A DNA stretch of 64,000 nt from the NCBI GenBank assembly GCA_964643295.1, contig CAZXSN010000004.1, forward strand, positions 1 through 64,000, read 5' to 3'. Shown here piece by piece: positions 60,268 to 64,000 of the stretch; within the stretch, counting starts at the first letter, position 1, and every line of letters begins with the position of its first letter. The DNA comes from Merdiplasma sp964643295 (GTDB lineage: Bacteria > Bacillota > Clostridia > Lachnospirales > Lachnospiraceae). Under the pieces are notes generated by a model, which saw only the letters and a list, made by a program, of their open reading frames with translations, ran no database searches and was not told the DNA's origin. Made by a program: the position numbers and the translations under genes.

Positions 60268-62076
60268 ATGGCATTCGCAAACGACAGCATCCAGTGGCGC
60301 GGAGCATTTGAACAGGAAATCGTTTACGCGCCAAAGATACGGCCGGGATTTGTCGCCTGGGCCACGGCGTTTCCCTATGGGGACGGCACCATCGGACTTT
60401 CCTTCGATGAAACGGTCGAAGGGGAGAATCCGGACTTTACTGCGCCTCGTCTGGAATACGCTGAGTCGGCGGGTGTGCCGGTTTCCTACTGCTCTGTCGA
60501 AGGCGGCAGCCCTATTCAGCGGTCTTACCGTGTGTATCTGCGCTCTGCGGACGGAGTGAACTTTACCGAAACCGGACGCTGCGCCAGAAAGGACGGTTCT
60601 CTATGCAATGCGGGATTTCCGGACGGACGCATCATCGGCTTTGATGTGCCGCGACGCAACGAGGAGGGCACGGGCTGGGGAGATTTTATCCGGGTGCGGG
60701 AAAGCAAAGACGGGGGCAATACCTGGACGGATGTGCGCAGACTGCTTCAGGGGACCTCCCCGTATCTGTGGCGGGTTAGGCGTCTGGAGGACGGCACTCT
60801 GGTGGTGCTGGCCAGTCTGTACGGAACACCCTGGGGACCGGGAAAGGAACGCACAACGCGCAACACCATGCTGCCCGGCGAGACCTACCAGAACAAAATT
60901 CAGCCGTTTTTCTTAACGAGTACGGACGGATACCACTTCAGTGAACCCCATTACGTGCTGCCCGGAATTGGAGCGCATGAGTTTGATTTTGCGGAACTTC
61001 CCGACGGGCGGCTGCTGTTTGTAGCCGGGGATGTGCAGGGAACTCCCGTGGGCAGGCAGTTTGTGACGCCATCCCCGGATGGGTGGTTAAACGGAACCCT
61101 GTATCCGGTTCGCGTTGGAGCGCCCGAAGATCCAATCCGCGATCCCCAGGGCGGCTATGTCCCGGAGACGATCGCCTGGGATGCAAAGCATAATTGTCTG
61201 GTTGGTTACCGGCGCAACAAATGCTTTTCGCTTTCCAATGACTGCGGGGAAAACTGGATCCGCGTCAGACAGGATTTTCCGGTTGAGTTTTTATATCAGC
61301 CCTATCTGCTTTCTCTGGGTGACGGAAGGTTCGGGCTCTATGGGCATGTAGGGGGAGACAATGCGTTTGGCGAGAGGGATATGACGATCCAGGCTCAGAT
61401 CCTTACCCCGGAGTGTGCGCTTGATCTGCCGAAAGCGGCGAGACTTTCGCTGGAACGTATGCTGAGCCCGGATGGGAGCCGGTATCTGAATTCGTTTCGC
61501 GCCCGGCTGACGGCGGGCGGTGTGCCTCTTGCCGGTCAGGAGGTGGAGTTTCGCTTCAACCCTTACTGGAATGAGGATGGGAGCGTGAATACCCGCTCCC
61601 AGGAGGAGGCGCCGGAGAAACAGTGGGTGCTTACGGATGAGGAGGGATGGGCGGAAGCGAGAGCGGACCAGTATGACGGCATCGCGGATATCCACCTTTC
61701 CTATACCGTGGATGTGATTTGTCCCGGATCCAGACAGGTGCGCTCCTGTGAGGGCCCGACAATGACCGTCTTAGCCTTAACCCCCCGCAGGGAGACTGCC
61801 TTCCCGTATGATGCCTATTTCGCGGAGGGGAATCTCTATCTTTCCCCGCAGTTTCTGCAGGATTTTCCGCAGAGTATGGAGGCCTTGTACCGGGCAAGAA
61901 GCAGCCATGATCTTCTGCCGACAGGGGTTCTTTGCGGGGAGGCCGTCGAGCGGCTGTTGGAGTGTGGTGTCTTAGAGAGGAAAGCGGACGGCACTCTGCA
62001 CTGGATCCACAGTGTGCATGCACTGCGGCCCCTGAATGAGGTGCGCAGGATGGCCAGCGAGGACTGGTATGTCTGA
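60268..62076 (+). CDS. sialidase-fold (BNR/Asp-box) protein without signal peptide
   Basis: A 602-residue protein whose first ~400 residues fit a sialidase-type six-bladed propeller. Two good Asp boxes are present (SKDGGNTW and SNDCGENW) and two degenerate ones (RSADGVNF and STDGYHF). The C-terminal ~200 residues form a separate all-beta-like domain with unknown identity. Canonical sialidase catalytic motifs (FRIP Arg) are not evident, so it may act on a non-sialic glycan or merely bind. There is no signal peptide. ATG 60268 has AGAGGG upstream; ATG 60247 lacks one. Confidence 0.78.
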   Translation: MAFANDSIQWRGAFEQEIVYAPKIRPGFVAWATAFPYGDGTIGLSFDETVEGENPDFTAPRLEYAESAGVPVSYCSVEGGSPIQRSYRVYLRSADGVNFTETGRCARKDGSLCNAGFPDGRIIGFDVPRRNEEGTGWGDFIRVRESKDGGNTWTDVRRLLQGTSPYLWRVRRLEDGTLVVLASLYGTPWGPGKERTTRNTMLPGETYQNKIQPFFLTSTDGYHFSEPHYVLPGIGAHEFDFAELPDGRLLFVAGDVQGTPVGRQFVTPSPDGWLNGTLYPVRVGAPEDPIRDPQGGYVPETIAWDAKHNCLVGYRRNKCFSLSNDCGENWIRVRQDFPVEFLYQPYLLSLGDGRFGLYGHVGGDNAFGERDMTIQAQILTPECALDLPKAARLSLERMLSPDGSRYLNSFRARLTAGGVPLAGQEVEFRFNPYWNEDGSVNTRSQEEAPEKQWVLTDEEGWAEARADQYDGIADIHLSYTVDVICPGSRQVRSCEGPTMTVLALTPRRETAFPYDAYFAEGNLYLSPQFLQDFPQSMEALYRARSSHDLLPTGVLCGEAVERLLECGVLERKADGTLHWIHSVHALRPLNEVRRMASEDWYV

Positions 62077-62194
62077 AAGGGAACGGATTCTTAAAGAGGA
62101 TCAGGATCCCTCTTAAGGAGCGGGTAAAGTCAAAAACTGTCCGTTTCTCAGCTTTGCCTGCAGCATACGAACAGAGGAAAGGAGCGGGAAGACA

Positions 62195-63607
62195 ATGGAG
62201 GCTGGCGTGACCATCACGCGGGGCGCTTATCCCTGGCAGATTTTTGCACGGGGAGCGGACGGCACCGCAGCCATTTCCCTGGAAGGGAGCTATCATCTGG
62301 TACATCTGTCGCAGGAGCTGCCGCTGCGGTTTGAGAGTGTGCCCTATGCGAAGACAACCGTGAAGGTTAGGATCGCTCTGGAAAGTACCGGGGAATCGGT
62401 CATTCCCTGGACGCAAGGTACGGTGCTTGACGGGGAACACTGGGAGATCACCTTCCCCCATGTCCCGGCGGGAGGTCTCTACCGCATTGAAACTTACATG
62501 GAGTACGAAGGCTGGGACGGCTTATCCTGCACCCGCGGGGATATGGTGCACCATATCGGAGTCGGGGATATCTTTGTGATCGCGGGCCAGAGCAACGCGG
62601 GAGGACGCTCGAAGAACCCGGTGGAAGACGAGCCGGAACTGGGTGTCCATGTGCTGCGTCCAAGCGCCAAGTGGGATCTGGCGACACATCCTCTGGGGGA
62701 AACCACAGATGCGGTGCATGTGGGCCATTACGAAAATCATAATCCGGGACACAGCCCCTGGCTTCATTTCGCGAAGCTGTTAAAAAAGAAGCTGGGCTGC
62801 CCGATCGGTCTTGTGCCCTGCGCCTACGGCGGGGCGCCGCTTCGCTGGTGGAATCCCCAGGAAAACGGAGCGCTTCTTGCCAACATGCTGGAGATGTTAA
62901 AGGACTATGATATTCATCCGAAGGCCGTACTGTGGGTGCAGGGCGAGGCGGAAGGGTATGAAAACAGTGCAGAGACCTATCTGGAGCGGTTTTCCTCTTT
63001 TGTTGCGCAGACGAGGGAGGCATTAAAGCAGCCCGATCTGCCGTTTCTGACCGTGCAGATCAACCGCTGTATGGAACCTTCCGATGAACGGCTGGACCGC
63101 CAGTGGGGCATGGTGCGGGAGGCGCAGCGCCAGGCAATGCATTCATTAAGGCACGTGACGGTGGTTCCCTCCACCGATCTTTCCCTGTACGACTTTATCC
63201 ATGACGCCTCGGAGGCCAACCTGGTGATTGGGGAGCGCTGCGCAAGGGCGGCCCTGGCCGAATGTTACCAGCAGGAGGTGGACTGGATGGCACCGGAGGT
63301 GGAATCGGTGAAGCAGACGGCTCCTGATACGGTCAAAGTTTCCTTTTCCCGCATTCGAAACTGGTTAAATACCTATGAGGTTCCGGCTTCCCTGCTGCCG
63401 TTTGACGCCGAGGATGAGGAGGGGTTGATTGCCCCGGCATCTTATGAGACCGGGGTGGACAGCCTGACGATCACTTTCGCGCGTCCTTTGGGAAAAGGAG
63501 CGCGTCTGCACGGAGCCTGGCGCATGAACCCGGGACCTGTCATCCCCTGTGACTGTATGCGGCTGCCGATGCTCTCCTTTTACGGGGTGCCGGTGAGTCA
63601 GGACTGA
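62195..63607 (+). CDS. sialate O-acetylesterase-like SGNH esterase, cytoplasmic
   Basis: A 470-residue protein with the SASA/SGNH hydrolase domain after an approximately 120-residue beta-rich N-terminal domain. The nucleophile Ser is in VIAGQSNAGG, the second block is LWVQGEAEG, and the Asp/His pair is in LYDFIHDASEANLVIGER. It would remove O-acetyl groups from sugar acids or other saccharides. No signal peptide, so it matches the intracellular style of the locus. A GGAAAGGAG site precedes the ATG. Confidence 0.87.
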   Translation: MEAGVTITRGAYPWQIFARGADGTAAISLEGSYHLVHLSQELPLRFESVPYAKTTVKVRIALESTGESVIPWTQGTVLDGEHWEITFPHVPAGGLYRIETYMEYEGWDGLSCTRGDMVHHIGVGDIFVIAGQSNAGGRSKNPVEDEPELGVHVLRPSAKWDLATHPLGETTDAVHVGHYENHNPGHSPWLHFAKLLKKKLGCPIGLVPCAYGGAPLRWWNPQENGALLANMLEMLKDYDIHPKAVLWVQGEAEGYENSAETYLERFSSFVAQTREALKQPDLPFLTVQINRCMEPSDERLDRQWGMVREAQRQAMHSLRHVTVVPSTDLSLYDFIHDASEANLVIGERCARAALAECYQQEVDWMAPEVESVKQTAPDTVKVSFSRIRNWLNTYEVPASLLPFDAEDEEGLIAPASYETGVDSLTITFARPLGKGARLHGAWRMNPGPVIPCDCMRLPMLSFYGVPVSQD

Positions 63608-63662
63608 AAAGAAAAAACAGTGCTGCGCAAAGCAAATTTTCCAACAGGAGAAATGTGGATTT

Positions 63663-64000
63663 ATGAAAAAGAGTTCGTTTCAGTATATCTTTCGCTTCTG
63701 CTGTGATCCGGGGTTTCATGAATCCAGGGAGATAAAGGCGCTGCTTAGCTACGTGGAGGAAGCGGACATTGACGATGTGGCGGTCTTTGCCAACGTGGAG
63801 GAATTAAACACCGGCCACATGAGCTTTGCGGAGCAGGATGTTTATCTTTCCATGATGGAAAAGATCAAAGATCTGCTGGCCGAAAAAGGGGTGACTATGT
63901 CAGTCAATCAGTGGCACAGCGTCATGCATGCGGATCTGGGCAAAGAGTTAAGACAGGATCAGCACTTTCGCCTCATGGTGGATTATACAGGCCAACAGGC
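63663..64000 (+). CDS. hypothetical protein, 3' end outside the window
   Basis: The last 338 bases are an open frame from ATG 63663 (preceded by AACAGGAGAA) with no stop before the window ends. The first 112 residues start MKKSSFQYIFRFCCDPGFHE and include DIDDVAVFANVEELNTGHMSFAEQD and MSVNQWHSVMH. They look like the beginning of a large TIM-barrel glycoside-hydrolase-like protein, with no signal peptide. I do not recognise the family. Same strand and 55 bp after the esterase, so part of the right arm. Confidence 0.7.
   Translation, partial: MKKSSFQYIFRFCCDPGFHESREIKALLSYVEEADIDDVAVFANVEELNTGHMSFAEQDVYLSMMEKIKDLLAEKGVTMSVNQWHSVMHADLGKELRQDQHFRLMVDYTGQQ

Noticed and set aside
44114..64000. CRISPR array, transposon or prophage content in the accessory locus
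   Set aside because: No transposase, integrase, array of short spaced repeats or phage gene could be found; the repeats present are coding repeats and short operator-like motifs.

Overview
The window looks like chromosomal DNA of an anaerobic gut-type Firmicute, most likely Lachnospiraceae (family-level inference). The sequence is moderately GC-rich. Starts are ATG/GTG/TTG behind strong GGAGG-type sites, tRNAs do not encode CCA, and typical clostridial clusters are present (cysS-mrnC-rlmB, hprK, a DUF4317 gene, PocR-AraC regulators, CUT1-type sugar ABC transporters). I found no rRNA, CRISPR array, transposase, integrase or phage gene.

Region 1 (1-13.3 kb) is mostly housekeeping on the plus strand: the end of ftsH, a PAP2 phosphatase, uvrC, hprK, a 35-residue membrane peptide, a VanW protein, an AIR-synthase-like protein, an Lrp regulator overlapping an aminotransferase, trmL overlapping an RsmF/NSUN rRNA methyltransferase, then tRNA-Pro(CGG). 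Region 2 (13.7-16.3 kb, minus strand) has an unlisted-size 39-residue membrane peptide with its own promoter and tandem terminators, a DUF4317 protein and a PocR/AraC regulator. Region 3 (16.6-22 kb) is a sugar operon divergent from that regulator: an epimerase, a beta-hydroxyacid dehydrogenase and an RbsA/RbsC/binding-protein ABC importer. A sugar-nucleotidyltransferase follows. Region 4 (23-31.4 kb) is again core: histidine phosphatase, ispF, GNAT, cysS-mrnC-rlmB, KtrB-KtrA potassium uptake and tRNA-Thr(GGT), followed by an isolated AAA/DUF4143 ATPase.

Region 5 (33-38.6 kb) is a galacto-oligosaccharide system: an intracellular GH53 galactanase with a CUT1 importer, divergent from an AraC regulator, with overlapping promoters between them. 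Region 6 (38.9-43.8 kb) holds an RpiR regulator divergent from alanine dehydrogenase (shared palindromes between them), a TIM-barrel isomerase and an HTH-Fic protein whose catalytic His position is Gln.

Region 7 (44-64 kb, running off the end) is the most unusual part: two divergent arms around a promoter-rich 357-bp gap. The left arm encodes two Gfo/Idh/MocA dehydrogenases, a class-III-like PLP enzyme, an AraA/FucI-like isomerase, an FGGY kinase and a class II aldolase. The right arm encodes an oligosaccharide importer whose lipoprotein has a ~200-residue Thr-Glu-Ala repeat linker, then a DegT aminotransferase, a lyase with the N-acetylneuraminate-lyase active site, an aldo/keto reductase, a cytoplasmic sialidase-fold protein, a cytoplasmic sialate-O-acetylesterase-like protein and one more partial gene. 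Together they suggest import and intracellular dismantling of an acylated, possibly amino-substituted nonulosonic-acid-like glycan by a route lacking NanE/NanK in this window. That substrate assignment is inference.
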